This document shows, piece by piece, positions 25,080-36,960 of a stretch of 64,000 bases of DNA. The DNA lies in the NCBI GenBank assembly GCA_002633025.1, contig NMRB01000103.1, positions 437,560 through 501,559 of the forward strand, read 5' to 3'. The position numbers and the translations under genes were made by a program. Source of the stretch: Notospermus geniculatus. Its lineage: Eukaryota > Nemertea > Pilidiophora > Heteronemertea > Lineidae. The notes beneath the pieces are model-generated. The model saw only the letters and a list, made by a program, of their open reading frames with translations. It made no database searches and had not been told where the DNA came from. Position 1 is the first letter of the stretch. The number at the start of each line of letters is the position of its first letter.

Positions 25080-25330
25080 TGACCAGTATGTCCAGTGTGG
25101 TGTTGATCTGACAGGTATTTCGATCTCTAAATATAGTCAATGGTAAAGCAAGCATTTCCAGTGTGGTATTGTTTCTGACAGGTATTTGGGTCCCTAAAGA
25201 TAGACAATGGTAAAGCAAGCATTTCCAGTGTGGTATTGTTTCCGACAGGTATTTCGGTCTTTTAGGCAAAAGATAGGCAATGGTATAACAAGTGTCTCTA
25301 GAGGGTCTTGTTTCTGACAGGTATTTCTGG
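25080..25330. repeat. 67-bp satellite, left part
   Basis: The unit ACAGGTATTTCGGTCCCTAA, AGATAGACAATGGTAAAGCA, AGCATTTCCAGTGTGGTA starts at 25111, 25178 and 25245, exactly 67 bases apart. A degenerate last unit of 72 bases ends near 25317. The same unit continues on the other side of the gap. Confidence 0.9.
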
Positions 25331-25340
25331 GTTCTTGGTT

Positions 25341-25506
25341 GATTTTGATATTGTCATCTGCGACTGATGCATCCATACAACCCTGACAGTGCTTTACACC
25401 AAAAGCCATTCCCTGCCCTCTGAAATGTACAGACAGATAGTGTGTACCCTGTCCCTTCACAAAGTGATACCATAAATCATGGTACCATGATCATCGTAGA
25501 GATCAC
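25341..25506. repeat. Satellite flank, duplicated across the gap (copy 1)
   Basis: The block from GATTTTGATATTGTCATCT to GTAGAGATCAC is present again at 26744-26908 with a handful of substitutions. Here it stops abruptly at the first N. Confidence 0.9.
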
Positions 25507-26439
25507 NNNNNNNNNNNNNNNNNNNNNNNNNNNNNNNNNNNNNNNNNNNNNNNNNNNNNNNNNNNNNNNNNNNNNNNNNNNNNNNNNNNNNNNNNNNNNN
25601 NNNNNNNNNNNNNNNNNNNNNNNNNNNNNNNNNNNNNNNNNNNNNNNNNNNNNNNNNNNNNNNNNNNNNNNNNNNNNNNNNNNNNNNNNNNNNNNNNNNN
25701 NNNNNNNNNNNNNNNNNNNNNNNNNNNNNNNNNNNNNNNNNNNNNNNNNNNNNNNNNNNNNNNNNNNNNNNNNNNNNNNNNNNNNNNNNNNNNNNNNNNN
25801 NNNNNNNNNNNNNNNNNNNNNNNNNNNNNNNNNNNNNNNNNNNNNNNNNNNNNNNNNNNNNNNNNNNNNNNNNNNNNNNNNNNNNNNNNNNNNNNNNNNN
25901 NNNNNNNNNNNNNNNNNNNNNNNNNNNNNNNNNNNNNNNNNNNNNNNNNNNNNNNNNNNNNNNNNNNNNNNNNNNNNNNNNNNNNNNNNNNNNNNNNNNN
26001 NNNNNNNNNNNNNNNNNNNNNNNNNNNNNNNNNNNNNNNNNNNNNNNNNNNNNNNNNNNNNNNNNNNNNNNNNNNNNNNNNNNNNNNNNNNNNNNNNNNN
26101 NNNNNNNNNNNNNNNNNNNNNNNNNNNNNNNNNNNNNNNNNNNNNNNNNNNNNNNNNNNNNNNNNNNNNNNNNNNNNNNNNNNNNNNNNNNNNNNNNNNN
26201 NNNNNNNNNNNNNNNNNNNNNNNNNNNNNNNNNNNNNNNNNNNNNNNNNNNNNNNNNNNNNNNNNNNNNNNNNNNNNNNNNNNNNNNNNNNNNNNNNNNN
26301 NNNNNNNNNNNNNNNNNNNNNNNNNNNNNNNNNNNNNNNNNNNNNNNNNNNNNNNNNNNNNNNNNNNNNNNNNNNNNNNNNNNNNNNNNNNNNNNNNNNN
26401 NNNNNNNNNNNNNNNNNNNNNNNNNNNNNNNNNNNNNNN
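25507..26439. other. Assembly gap (933 N)
   Basis: This is unknown sequence inside the 67-bp satellite locus. ORFs spanning it are meaningless. Confidence 1.
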
Positions 26440-26730
26440 ACAGGTATTTCGGTCCCTAAAGATAGACAATGGTAAAGCAAGCATTTCCAGTGTGGTACTG
26501 TTCCCGACAGGTATTTCGGTCCCTAAAGATAGACAATGGTAAAGCAAGCATTTCCAGTGTGGTACTGTTCCCGACAGGTATTTCGGTCCCTAAAGATAGA
26601 CAATGGTAAAGCAAGCATTTCCAGTGTGTAAATGTTTCCGACAGGTATTTCGGTCTTTTAGGCCAAAAGATAGGCAATGGTACAAGTGTCTCCACTGTGA
26701 CGAGAGGGTCTTGTTTCTGACAGGTTTCTT
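26440..26730. repeat. 67-bp satellite, right part
   Basis: Units begin at 26440, 26507, 26574 and 26641, with a degenerate terminal unit matching the terminal unit of the left array. Adjacent units are nearly identical, which points to recent homogenisation. Confidence 0.9.
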
Positions 26731-26743
26731 CATTGTTGGTGGT

Positions 26744-26908
26744 TGATTTTGATATTGTCATCTCTGACTGATGCATCCATACAACCTTGACAGTGCTTTG
26801 CACCAAAAGCCATTCCCAGCCCTCTGAAATGTACAGACAGACAGTGTGTACCCTGTCCCTTCACAAAGTGATACCATAAATCATGGTACCATGATCATCG
26901 TAGAGATC
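26744..26908. repeat. Satellite flank, copy 2
   Basis: This is the counterpart of 25341-25506. Here the sequence continues beyond GTAGAGATCAC into unique DNA. Confidence 0.9.
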
Positions 26909-27609
26909 ACCCTTGACTATCTCATGCATACACAAAATTAATCCACGGGGATAAATTTCCACATTACTGCATTCTATTAACAGTTGTAACGAACTCAAGT
27001 AGAGTCGGCCATGACAGTACACCATCCTGTGCACCAGAGTTCAGTAGAAACCATTATCTTTCATCAAAGTCACTTCTAATGGGATGAATCACCAATAACA
27101 AAGGGGAGACCTACCACGGCTATTACACCAAATTACCTATACTCAATATTTGTAAAAACCATCAAACAAATGAAGCAGACAGAGATCAGGCTGCGGCCAT
27201 TGTCACTGGCGTGTCTCATGTCATCCGTTTTCATGTCTTTGTGGACTGTTCTGTACAGTTATCTTCCTAGCGATTTGATTTGATTAAGGTGTCCATTAGG
27301 ACTCGTTAATGAACACTGTACTAATGACTTACCATTGCATGTGTAATTTGACTGTTGTATTGCGAGTCGTTGTCATGTCAACATAGGTTTTTTTGCAGTA
27401 CCTGACACTTTTTGTCGGGTTCAATACATATACAAATATGTGTCTGTAGGTGGGGGACCAATGGGAGACTATACTCTCATTGGAGGCCGCCTGTTAGCGG
27501 ACCTAGAACATCACAAAATTTGACATCACAGACGTAACCCATGCCCTCCGCGTCATTATGGATGACATCATGGCATGCATTTCTTCTCTTTGATGTCCTA
27601 TTTCATGAC
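26909..27609. other. Noncoding stretch, no gene seen
   Basis: No splice-flanked ORF or repeat is seen. Confidence 0.45.
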
Positions 27610-27719
27610 ATAGGGAGGTTTCGCAAGCGCCCGGTTAGGCCCTATGATGACGTTTATCTATTGTGTGGGTATACCCAAAAAATAGATTAAAACGTCGTCG
27701 TATGGCCTAACCTCCCTAT
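27610..27719. mobile_element. Hairpin MITE, GGGAGGTT family, copy 1
   Basis: The ends ATAGGGAGGTT and AACCTCCCTAT are inverted. The arms pair through TTAGGCC, GACGTTT and ATCTAT to a perfect centre GGGTATACCC. The left arm carries a 16-base insertion relative to the right. TA precedes and follows the GGGAGG ends, consistent with a TA target site. The element at 48407-48554 shares the ends but not the interior. Confidence 0.75.
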
Positions 27720-27799
27720 TCTTGGACCGCTAACTGGTGTTGGCCTCTGATGGCAGTATGGTCTCCCGTTGGCTATGTTGTTGGGGTGGTACTGTGGCA

Positions 27800-27845
27800 A
27801 CATCAGGACTTGCCACCAGTGGGGTCGTGGATTTGATTCCAGGTC
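27800..27845 (+). repeat. B-box-like SINE fragment (weak)
   Basis: GGATTTGATTCCAGG resembles a tRNA B box, and GTGGTACTGTGG upstream is a poor A box. This is a possible worn SINE head. Confidence 0.25.
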
Positions 27846-27895
27846 ATGTCAGTAGCTTTATTTGACAGAGAGGGCGATGTCTCCACAACATCAAA

Positions 27896-28098
27896 TGTGA
27901 CCCGTCACAGCAAAGCCAGGCGCATGTCGGTCGTTGGCTTGGCAGGTTGAGACCAAATGTTTGTCAGTTTCACTATTGTCTGTCTGTTGTGAAATCTGAA
28001 ATAGTCTATTTCTTTTCATTCTCTCCCGGTGTCATCTTAGTTCGTTGAGGCTCAACGTTCTGAGCGACATGCGACTAGTTTTGCTGTGACAGGTCACA
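27896..28098. mobile_element. MITE, TGTGACC group, CACAGCAAA type
   Basis: The left end TGTGACCCGTCACAGCAAA is followed by GCGCATGTCGG. The right end reverse-complements to TGTGACCTGTCACAGCAAAA followed by GCATGTCGC. The length is 203 bp with no coding capacity. The outer motif is shared with elements at 33791, 42861, 44839, 48601, 62790 and 63704, while the interior is its own. Confidence 0.8.
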
Positions 28099-30069
28099 AA
28101 TATTTCTCCACATTCTGGTTTTCTCCTTCATTATGCAATATCTTCAAGTGTTGTTCGATAATTCACTAGAATGTCTAAATTTGATGTGTTGCACTTGGAG
28201 TCCCAATACAAAAAGTCCAGTAGAAGCCATGAATGATTGGCAACTTCAACTCTGCCAGCTCACTCCATTGTAACCATTCGGAATCTGAAACTACGCAGTT
28301 GCGTATATTGAATAGTTCATTTTGATGTACATGTACATGTACAATGCACATGATGTACGTGTAAATGGTCATGAAATGCCATAATTGCACCTTAAAATAT
28401 AAACAACCAACTTGATCTTTTTACAATTGATACCTCCAAGCATTCTCACCAACAATGGCAAACATGCAAAAAATGGGTGGCAACGCAAAATGTCAGCCAT
28501 TAGTGTCGACTGTGATTGTGGCTTGTTGAACTGTTGGAAGATAATATTTCAGTGGTGCATTATCACACCATATAATTTCCAGCCATTAGTAGAAATTAGC
28601 TGTATTATCGGTGATGTTGACGGAGGCCTCGGAGGGGGTGACACATTCTGTCGATTTCAACATGAAATGTACATTTGACTCCGCGCTTGCTCCTTGTTGA
28701 CTCCGTCATAAAAAAGTTGCTAAGAAAAATGATGCCAATATTGGTGAAAGTTATCAAAAAATGTTATGGAAGAATCCTTCTGGTGTCGTTTTACTGATTG
28801 TCAAACCTCTGCCTACCCCGATGGATAGGATTTCCTCGCCCGGAGGTTACACAAGCTTTTTGTCTTCCTATTGATGCTTTTTGCTCCGCAGGAAAACCAC
28901 CTGGCTGTAATGGGGCAGATTAATGCTTTTTTCCTGCCCTGAGGGAAAGAAAACGCTCACCTTTGTGTGATGTGACAACAAAATTGGAGGCAGAGTAAAA
29001 GCATCGTTATGACTTTTTCTGCCAAGGGAAAGATTTTTTACAAGAGTAAAAGGAACATGTTTTTATTTGATGGGTCCTTTCAGACTACCTTTCAGGAAAA
29101 AATATAGCTGTCAGGAATGTGCAGTCTGTTCACTATTGGTATTTCAGGAGGAAATTTTTATGAAACGGGCACACAGCAAAAGAAATCAGTTGATTTTCAG
29201 TCAGGTAGGAGTGAAATTCTTGAGTTGTGTGTATGAAAATAGTCATCAAGATAACAATTCTTCATTGCATATAGTGCGAGAAACAGGTTCTTTGCTCACA
29301 GCTAAACCATGTGCTAAACCAACAAAATTTGACTACAAGAATCAGAAGACTGCCAGTTTCAATGACAAGTTAATGTTTTGATGATCATGACTGCGTTAGC
29401 AATACGGTGGCCCCAGTTTGCCCAAATAGCTGGCGGCGATCCATTAATCCCTGGGACGCATCTCCGAAGAGATACAATGATGTTGTCATTATCGGTGTAA
29501 AAGCAGCCTCGCCCTTGGTGGGTATTAGTCATTTGATCTCCGCAAATGATGACTTTATTTAAGCCTCTGTACCACCGCGGGGAATTCCTGCCGCGGTGGC
29601 TCTGATCTCAATCGAAGTGAACCGTATAGACCACCGCTAGTTTCCCCTGATCAGAATTGATCGTTTTTATGTGGCGAAGATTACTCGGTGGGAATTAACT
29701 TTTTTTTATCCGTATCTACCGGCTCTTGTATGTCTTATGAATTGGGATGAGTGAAGGGTGTTTTTTTGCATTTTGTTAATGGTCTGGCTTTCTGACCCTT
29801 GTATATCCGAGTTCATATATTATCCGCTATATCTCCTATAGTTAGTGCTGTATGGTAGTTTTGCGGGCTTATATAGGGTTTCTTCTGCAATTCAATCTCA
29901 GAGTTCTGCGCAGATCCCATTTAGCCTCAGTCTCACTAGAAAACTTCTTGAGGAACTCTAGGAGCAGCTCTTTCACTGCTCTCTTGGTCCTGCACCCCAC
30001 CCATGTTCCCACCTATAAGATTACTTTTGAGTTCTTGCTAGTTGTCTTCTAAAGCGCTCCATCCACGGT
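28099..30069. other. Noncoding stretch, no supported gene
   Basis: This holds a short ACATGTACATGTAC run near 28330 and a perfect 9-base stem CCACCGCGG/CCGCGGTGG at 29572-29599. ORFs here have no coding character. Confidence 0.45.
29572..29599. other. Small GC-rich hairpin
   Basis: CCACCGCGG and CCGCGGTGG pair perfectly around a 10-base loop. No terminator function is implied in a eukaryote; it may be a structural or protein-binding site. Confidence 0.5.
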
Positions 30070-30349
30070 ACAATATTATTGCACAATATGGGGCCCAAAA
30101 TGGGTGTCATATGCTTCTGGCATAATGGATGGAGGAAGATTGGCAATAATACTGTCCATTTTGATCCTCATATTGTGCAATAATATTGCACATGGACAGG
30201 CCGCTGAAAATGGCCCGTACATGTACAATATCAATGCACAATATGGGGATCAAAATGGGCAATATCATTGCCAATCTTTCTTCTTTCCATCATGCCAGTT
30301 TGAGAAGCACATGCCCCTATTTTGGGCCCATATTGTGCAATAATATTGA
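30070..30349. mobile_element. Nested palindromic foldback element
   Basis: CAATATTATTGCACAATATGG or its complement occurs four times: near 30070, near 30167 (inverted), near 30226 (one-end variant) and near 30325 (inverted). Each half is itself a palindrome bounded by this word, and the two halves are inverted copies of each other (ATGGATGGAGGAAGATTGGCA against its complement) around a central spacer GACAGGCCGCTGAAAATGG. A two-level cruciform is possible. Short ORFs inside are by-products. Confidence 0.85.
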
Positions 30350-33090
30350 TCGTGTATGGGCGACTTAAGTTCTCGTCCACATTGAAATTCAGTGCCCTGT
30401 GATCCTATTTCAGACTCTCTCTTTACTTATCACTGGTTGGATGTAGCCAATTCAGACATTTGAAATTTTATTGTATGAACAGGAACCCATTATAAACTTC
30501 TCATGAAATCTCTTCCTCTCAGACATGTCTGATAAATTGATGGTGGGTTTATCACCGTACCCCGAGGTGTCCCATCCCCAAACAATTGCGACTCCCGACT
30601 GATCGGTTGAATTCACACCCTAGTGAAAGCATCTGATAATGGTGGGGAAAACACATTTAGTGTAATTACATCAGCAAAGTGCATCTGATCATGGGTACGG
30701 CTTGGTTGTTGCGCCCTGCTGGCACCCCCTCAAGGCAAGACTCGGTGTTTGGCGGTAATTGGTGAGTTGAGTGATAATTAGTCTACTGAGCAGTTGGTGC
30801 TGCTGAGGAAAATGACCAGTTTCATCTGTCAAAGTGAGGTTTAAAGTGTCACTATGACAACCAGAGATCAACTCGGTCATATTTTAAACGCCGCACAAAA
30901 AATGATGACAGCGTTTTTCTGAGGATGATGATCGGTTATGAATTTCACTGCGCCATCTCGTTACTTTGCTTTCTATATGTTTACATCTTTGTTCTAAAAC
31001 GGATGATGATTTCATGGCAGAGATGCTCCCTGTTGCCTTCGAATTAAAAGGAATCTGTGCAGTGACTTAAGTGCCAACAGTGTCCCTCAACTTCCACTGA
31101 ATTTGTAAATGCATTGGATCATGGGTGCGGCTCAGTTGTTGCGCCCTGTTGGTACCCCTGAAGGCAAGACTGTGTTCAGCATCATGGCTCCCCCTTAGCA
31201 GAAGAAGTAGCGTGAAAGGGCAATCTATTTTGTTTATTAAGACCCTGCAGCTTGGATCGAATCGTTATTATTTCAATAATAACGCCAACCATTCCCAACG
31301 GCCTAATTTACCCCACCAGAGGGCGTCATTCGGGGCATCATTTAGATAATGACAAGCCAAACGGGGACCTCAGAATCGGGCTGCCAGTGATGATACCCGC
31401 GAGCTCTGTCATTGTTGTGATTGCTGATGAAAACATACAATTTGCATCATGGGAAGAAGATGGCCTCAAAATCGGTTATAACGGCCTTGGGAGGAGATGG
31501 CGGTAATTACTAATCTGTGACTATTATATCATGTTTTTGTTAAATATACACCAGGGTGGTAAGGTTCATTATCCCTATTGAAATGTACACAATGGCGTGA
31601 TGTCATGGATGGGATCTTGGGGCAAGCTTCCGGACTGTTGGTGCTGTTCAGTGCAAAGTTCACATATTCTGATTCTGCATCAAACTGCATGGACATTAAC
31701 CCCTTCTCCTTCTGGCAATTGAAGGAAGGATGCTCCATCTTTTGGGTATGAAATGTTAATTTCACATACCAACATAGAGCACAAAAAACGACACACAAAA
31801 TGATAGTAAAAATAAAGTCGTCTCCGAAATTTGTAAATTTTTGACCCCAACCGGGGTCTTCCTCAGGCACTTTTAGATATCCCAGAAGTGAATGAGCTGG
31901 ATCCCAATTAGTATCTGTAGTTGTTAAAATTGTTAATTTCAGGGGTAATCCTTGACTTCTAGCCTGCTGCAGCTAATGCAAAGCCAGGGGCGGTGGGGGG
32001 CACTTTAACTTGCAATATTTGCTTGCATCAGAATTTTGATGGGTGTGTCCATTTTGCCTCCGTCGATTGCAGTGAAATTGCTGTGGTGGATTCTAAGGCG
32101 GATATGGATATATCAGTCATATACACCAAGATCGGAGTTGTAACGTTGCAGAGGTCTGGCACTGCCGTGGTCCAGCTTCTAGTGTTGGTGATGGTCGACA
32201 TTGCTGACCACACAGTATAGGCTGTTGATATCTTCCAACTGAATTCCCGACACTGACGCTTCTGATAATGTTGGGGGGCTAGACCCCAGTGGCAAAGCCA
32301 GGTCCTGCGACCATACAACTGCGATTCAGGTGTATATAACTTTAAATTCGGGTTTTGTCTGTTCATTATTATCCGCCACAATCCATCATTGTCTCGAATT
32401 GAAAATATCCCATGTTTTCCGACTCCATCAATCCTGAACAGCACTCTTCTCGGTTCCATTTCAAAACGTATCACGTTCAAAGACATCTTCAAAGAAGAAA
32501 ATATCAGCTTTTCAATATCTCGAATTCATTCCGAGCATGATTCACCTGGATTGAAAAATTCAATTTCACAATTTTTTGTTTGAAGAGCGCAGATTGCGTA
32601 TCATACCATAATTGATGCCATGGGGATTTGATAAATTGTATCCCATTGGTGACAGTCTTGTCTTGCTATCATCATTTAGAAAATAGATTAGAGCATATCC
32701 TTTGATTCCCACTATAGAAGTAAATGGATTTCCTAAAATCGAAAATTGGATTACGAAAATCTATCAGAAAAGTAAACTGCTCTATTTGGGAGTTACTTTG
32801 AGGGTGAACGTCATCATTCTGGAGAATCCAAGCATCGATTCCGTTCACGCTATTTACTAAAAACCTTAGATCTGTAAATTTGATGTTGGAATTAAAAAAC
32901 ANGGCATCACCACATGCACATGGATGGATAAACATGATAAATTCCCCTTCAGCACCCCATACAATACTAAGATCATGTGACCTGACCATGTGATAATCCA
33001 GTTCACAGCATCTCTACGAAAAGCACACTGCCAATGCCTTCATCATAAGAATCCGGCCTTTGCGCAATCTTCAGATTGCCGCGCCGTACG
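30350..33090. other. Noncoding stretch with a small direct repeat
   Basis: A block ATCATGGGTACGGCTTGG...TTGCGCCCTG (30689-30745) recurs at 31118-31175 in the same orientation, followed in both by GGCAAGACT. A single N lies at 32902. No exon is supported; ORFs of 105-154 codons on the minus strand (31529-32989) have no splice context. Confidence 0.4.
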
Positions 33091-33268
33091 ATCGGTAGGC
33101 CTAATACGCGCAGAACAAATGCACAACAGAACCCTCGATAAAACGCGCAACTGGCCCAAACCCATCGACCGCTGGCGCAGCGCTATCTATCGATGGTTGC
33201 GCCAACAACGGATCCATTGATAGCGCAGCGCGATCGATCAATCGCGCAGATCGGTCGATAGCGCGTAA
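33091..33268. repeat. CpG-dense palindromic patch
   Basis: The patch is dense in GCGC, CGATCGAT and TAGCGC words, in contrast to AT-rich flanks. GCGCAGCGCTATC and TTGATAGCGCAGCGC form overlapping direct and inverted pairs around ATCGATGG / CCATTGAT. The ends are not clear, so it may be a decayed foldback element or a small CpG island. Confidence 0.45.
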
Positions 33269-33790
33269 CATAACTATATTGTCTCGAGACATTTCCTCCA
33301 TGTACAACTATTCTTTATCAGTTTCTTATACCCCACATGGAGATCAGTTGCCTTTTGTTGAAGCTGTTGAATGGGCATGACAGCGAGACATGCAGACAGT
33401 CGATTATGATCATATTGCTAGGTGTCTTCTTCATTATGACTTATGTCTTTCATTGTCATGTTGTCCACGTGAGGATTTCTCATGCAAGTTGGCTCTCTGT
33501 CGACAATTCAACTGCAGGAAAGGCAGGATACTCGCTAGCTTTGAAGGTACAGCACCGCTGCCGTGTTATAAATCAACCCTCCGCAGAGAAGGTGCATTGG
33601 CATTGGTGAAAACTCTAAGGTCAAGGAATGCCTTCAGTTGAATTCATGTTGGAAATCTTTTTCGGCCCACTGATGTTCTGTTATGAAACATGGTGGAGTT
33701 CTGTTGAGACCAGGAAAAAAGCACATTGGAGTTTTTAGTGGCGGTGATGAAAATTATCAAGGTGGCTCACTTTTGAAAAAATAAAGAATG

Positions 33791-33990
33791 TGTGAGCCAC
33801 TCCAGCAAAAGCAGACGCTAGCGAAAGCAGACGCTTGTCGCAAGTGGTCATCATTTTACCCAACTATTATCACTGAGGTCCACTACTATTGTCAACCTGT
33901 GTCAATGTACATTTCAGCTGTTGTGCTGCAAGGCCGTTAAGCCTTTCCTTGGGTTGCGACAAACGTCTGCTTTTGCTGGAGCGGGTCACA
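33791..33990. mobile_element. MITE, TGTGACC group, CTCCAGCAAAAG type
   Basis: The left end is TGTGAGCCACTCCAGCAAAA and then GCAGACG. The right end reverse-complements to TGTGACCCGCTCCAGCAAAA and then GCAGACG. It is 200 bp. The interior (TTATCACT, ATTGTCAACCTG, ATGTACATTTCAGCT) matches the element at 48601-48793, so these two form a subfamily. Confidence 0.85.
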
Positions 33991-35129
33991 TGTACTTGGC
34001 TGTGTGCTAGAAAAACAGCCATCAGCAGAGATAGGACCGATTTTGGAATGGAACACTGCAGAATATCCATGTTGTAAGTGAATTGTGTGGGAAGACAGCA
34101 TTTCTCTCCTTCACTTTTGGACTTTGAATTTGCTGATGCAGTCATGAAATTCACGACAGAGTGAGTTAACGTCATCTGTGTACCACCTAATGGGAAAGGG
34201 TTAAAGGATACCCGGCCCATTTCACCTGCTAACTGGAGTTATCACGCTGGATTGAATCAAATATTTGCACTAGTTAGTCGCCCCAGGTTACACATTTGCC
34301 CATTGTCTGATGGCATTATGCCTTAATTGAGTAAAAGCTCCTGGAATTGCCTTGAATAAGAAAGATACTTAATTGTTCATTAATCCTGTCATGATTGTAA
34401 TTGCATACCTCCCCCAAGGGAGCTGTTACAATTTATCATTCGGATAAGCACATTTTGTCTTGTCGATTTGTCAACCCTGCTGGCTACTGTATCCATAACA
34501 ACTTTTGTCGCGGTGCCAGGAGCACGCTGCGTGTTTAGCTTTTCACCACTGCCCGCGGACAAAGAGGCACAATAGCACATCCTGGACACCTCATTGGATC
34601 AAATTTGATTTTATCGCGCTAATTGCTACAGTTCTCAATTTGACAGATGAGTTTTCCTCGGGTGAATTGAGTCTGCATCGGTCCACGGGGATATTAGGTA
34701 TTGTGGCATTGACTCCTTAGGCCTTTGCAAACACCAGAAACAATTAGACGGTGAACAATTGCCGTGAAATGGATGCTAATGGCGTTTATGATCTTTTAGA
34801 TGCGAGGTGGCGACATTTACGCTAATTAATGTTATTGACATGGAAAGGTTGTTGGAATATCAGCCTGGTTATGTGTTGTTAGCACGATTTGTTTGGCGGT
34901 TCTTCTGTTGTTGCGTGCCACCTGAAATTGGCTTATGTATGGTTTTGATTGGGCGGAACTCATCACCTGGGGCCAATTCATTCCTGCTAATAACCTTCAG
35001 TCAATACTGGTATGGCTGTCTATGTAAAAGTTTGCTCCTCTCCATTCTCTGTATCTTCTATATCATGTTAACCCACAAGTGTTGGAGCTGTGGCACCATG
35101 CTGCATCATTCCAAGGGGGAAGATCATGG
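33991..35129. other. Noncoding stretch, no supported gene
   Basis: A 136-codon ORF (34807-35217) starts with GTG, runs into the following simple repeat and shows no coding signal. TAAT-rich segments (GCTAATTAATGTTATTG) could be regulatory, but nothing proves it. Confidence 0.4.
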
Positions 35130-35405
35130 GCCGCAGAATCAGCACCACCAACCAAAGGACCACCGGGTTTTGGTGGCCCACAAATCACCACCACAAAACA
35201 CCATCTATATTTGGTGACCCTGTCATTAAATCACCACCAAAAAACAAAGTCTACATTTGGTGACCCATCAAACCACCACCACAAAACGCCACCAGGTTTT
35301 GGTGGCTCACCAAAGCACCACAAAACACCACCTACATCAGCTGGCCTACCAAATAACATCCACAAAACGCCACCAAATTTTGGTGGCCTGGCAAACCACT
35401 ACCAA
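35130..35405. repeat. Degenerate ACC/CCACAAAA minisatellite
   Basis: Blocks of ACCACCACAAAACGCCACC and GGTTTTGGTGGC alternate irregularly with TACATTTGGTGACCC. It is low in stops in two plus frames, giving long ORFs that reflect repetition, not a gene. Confidence 0.7.
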
Positions 35406-36780
35406 CAGGGATTTGGTCGACATCAGCACCTATTGGGATATCAATTGTCTGTGTAATGCCACTGAGTCATTTCTGAATCAGAAAGGTAAGGCTGACAGTC
35501 TAGTCCATGCTTTTACTTCAGTTTTGTGCATCGCCTTCCTATGCAACTCTACAGCAAAAAGGAAGTAGTATTTACTTGTCTTTCCGATATTGCTTCAAAA
35601 TTTCTTGAGTTGTTCCACCACTGACAACTGCCGTGTTCCACATCCATTTCAATCTGGTGTTCTACACAGCAGTTGGTGCTTTCCCTTTGAGCGAGACAGA
35701 AAAAAAATCATTAAATCTTGAAATTGCTCAGATTGTGTTTTATTGATACAACTTGGGGGCATGACGAGATTGAATATATTTCATGTCGAAAACTTTACGG
35801 TAGATGTTTTTGCTCTCCGTGAATTGCCTGAAGCTCCAGCATGTGGACACAAGAGACAAGTTTAAAATTATGTGTCTCAATTTTAATGGTGAATTTTTTA
35901 GAGGCCAGACTTCCACACTATTTCACACATACATTTCAAGTTGATTAGTAGTTTTCGATTTGGTCGCGCGGGGGGGGGGGCTTGTAAATGCTGCACCTTA
36001 TATCACCACTTTTGAAAGATGACTTATAATCTGGTGTCCATGACAAAAAATGTCCTCCTATTGTGTCTCATCAAAAATCTCTTATCTATTTTTGGTGTCA
36101 TCCTTAATCTTTGTAATATTTAAAAAAACGTATTTGTATGATACTTTGAACAACGGTTTTACATTATAAAATATACAGCTTATAATTTCAAGGGAAAACT
36201 CAAGGGAATCAGAAAAACTCAACTTCAATCAGCCGGAAGATTTTCTTTTTCCAATATGATCATATTATGGATCTCAAGGGCAACAATCAAATCCAGCATT
36301 AAGATGTTGAGGGAAACATTACCACAAATTTCCTACTTAAAGTTCAGAGGCTGATCTTGCATAAGTTTGGAAGATCGTTACTGAGAGTCAAAGCTCTATG
36401 GTTGGTTTATCAGTTTAGAAAAAAATTGGGTTGAGGAACATTAAGAATGCTTAAAGAATCCACTTAAAAGCGTTAACATCAAAGTAGGAGGGTAGAATAT
36501 GGGGAATTTAGATGACATTGCTCTCCCGAATTATTGGAATACTTTGAACTGGGAAGTGCAAGGTTTATGTCTCTTTGTAGATATAAGTCTTTCAAAGATC
36601 GTCTTTTTGGACTGAAAAAAAAACATTAACAAATTCTGCTGGAAAGAAATTCAGGATGTACAGGTTCCTGGTTGTGTTGTATCCTTCTGGATTGCTCAAT
36701 ACTTGATGTAAGATGCAATGTTGGGTTCATTGCATCAAAGTCTACTGGTTTGGAGTATGTTTGATGCATGAATAAGGTAT
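35406..36780. other. AT-rich noncoding stretch
   Basis: No exon is supported. A G-run of 11-12 bases lies near 35970. Confidence 0.45.
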
Positions 36781-36960
36781 GCATCATCAGTGCCTCAAAA
36801 TTGGTGCATGTTTAAAACATAATTGATGCATATTTGAGGTAGTGCATCAGAATGATGTATGTAAATACAAATATGCATCATCAGTGCCTCGAAATTGGTG
36901 CATGTTTAAGGCATGATTGATGCATATTTAGTGCATCAGAATGCTGTATATCATGCTGAG
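36781..36960. repeat. Tandem repeat, about 94-bp unit, two copies
   Basis: GCATCATCAGTGCCTC, AATTGGTGCATGTTTAA and ATTGATGCATATTT are repeated with a 94-base period. TGATGCAT words also precede the array. Confidence 0.75.

Noticed and set aside
25442-26547. ORFs of about 350 codons
   Set aside because: They span the N gap; the unknown bases create the open frame.
25080-26730. CRISPR-like array
   Set aside because: Units are contiguous 67-bp repeats with no distinct spacers; it is a satellite in a eukaryotic genome.
29572-29599. Rho-independent-type terminator
   Set aside because: A perfect stem but no T run, and the context is eukaryotic.
34807-35456. ORFs of 125-136 codons
   Set aside because: Non-ATG start or repeat-driven, ending inside a degenerate minisatellite, with no coding signature.
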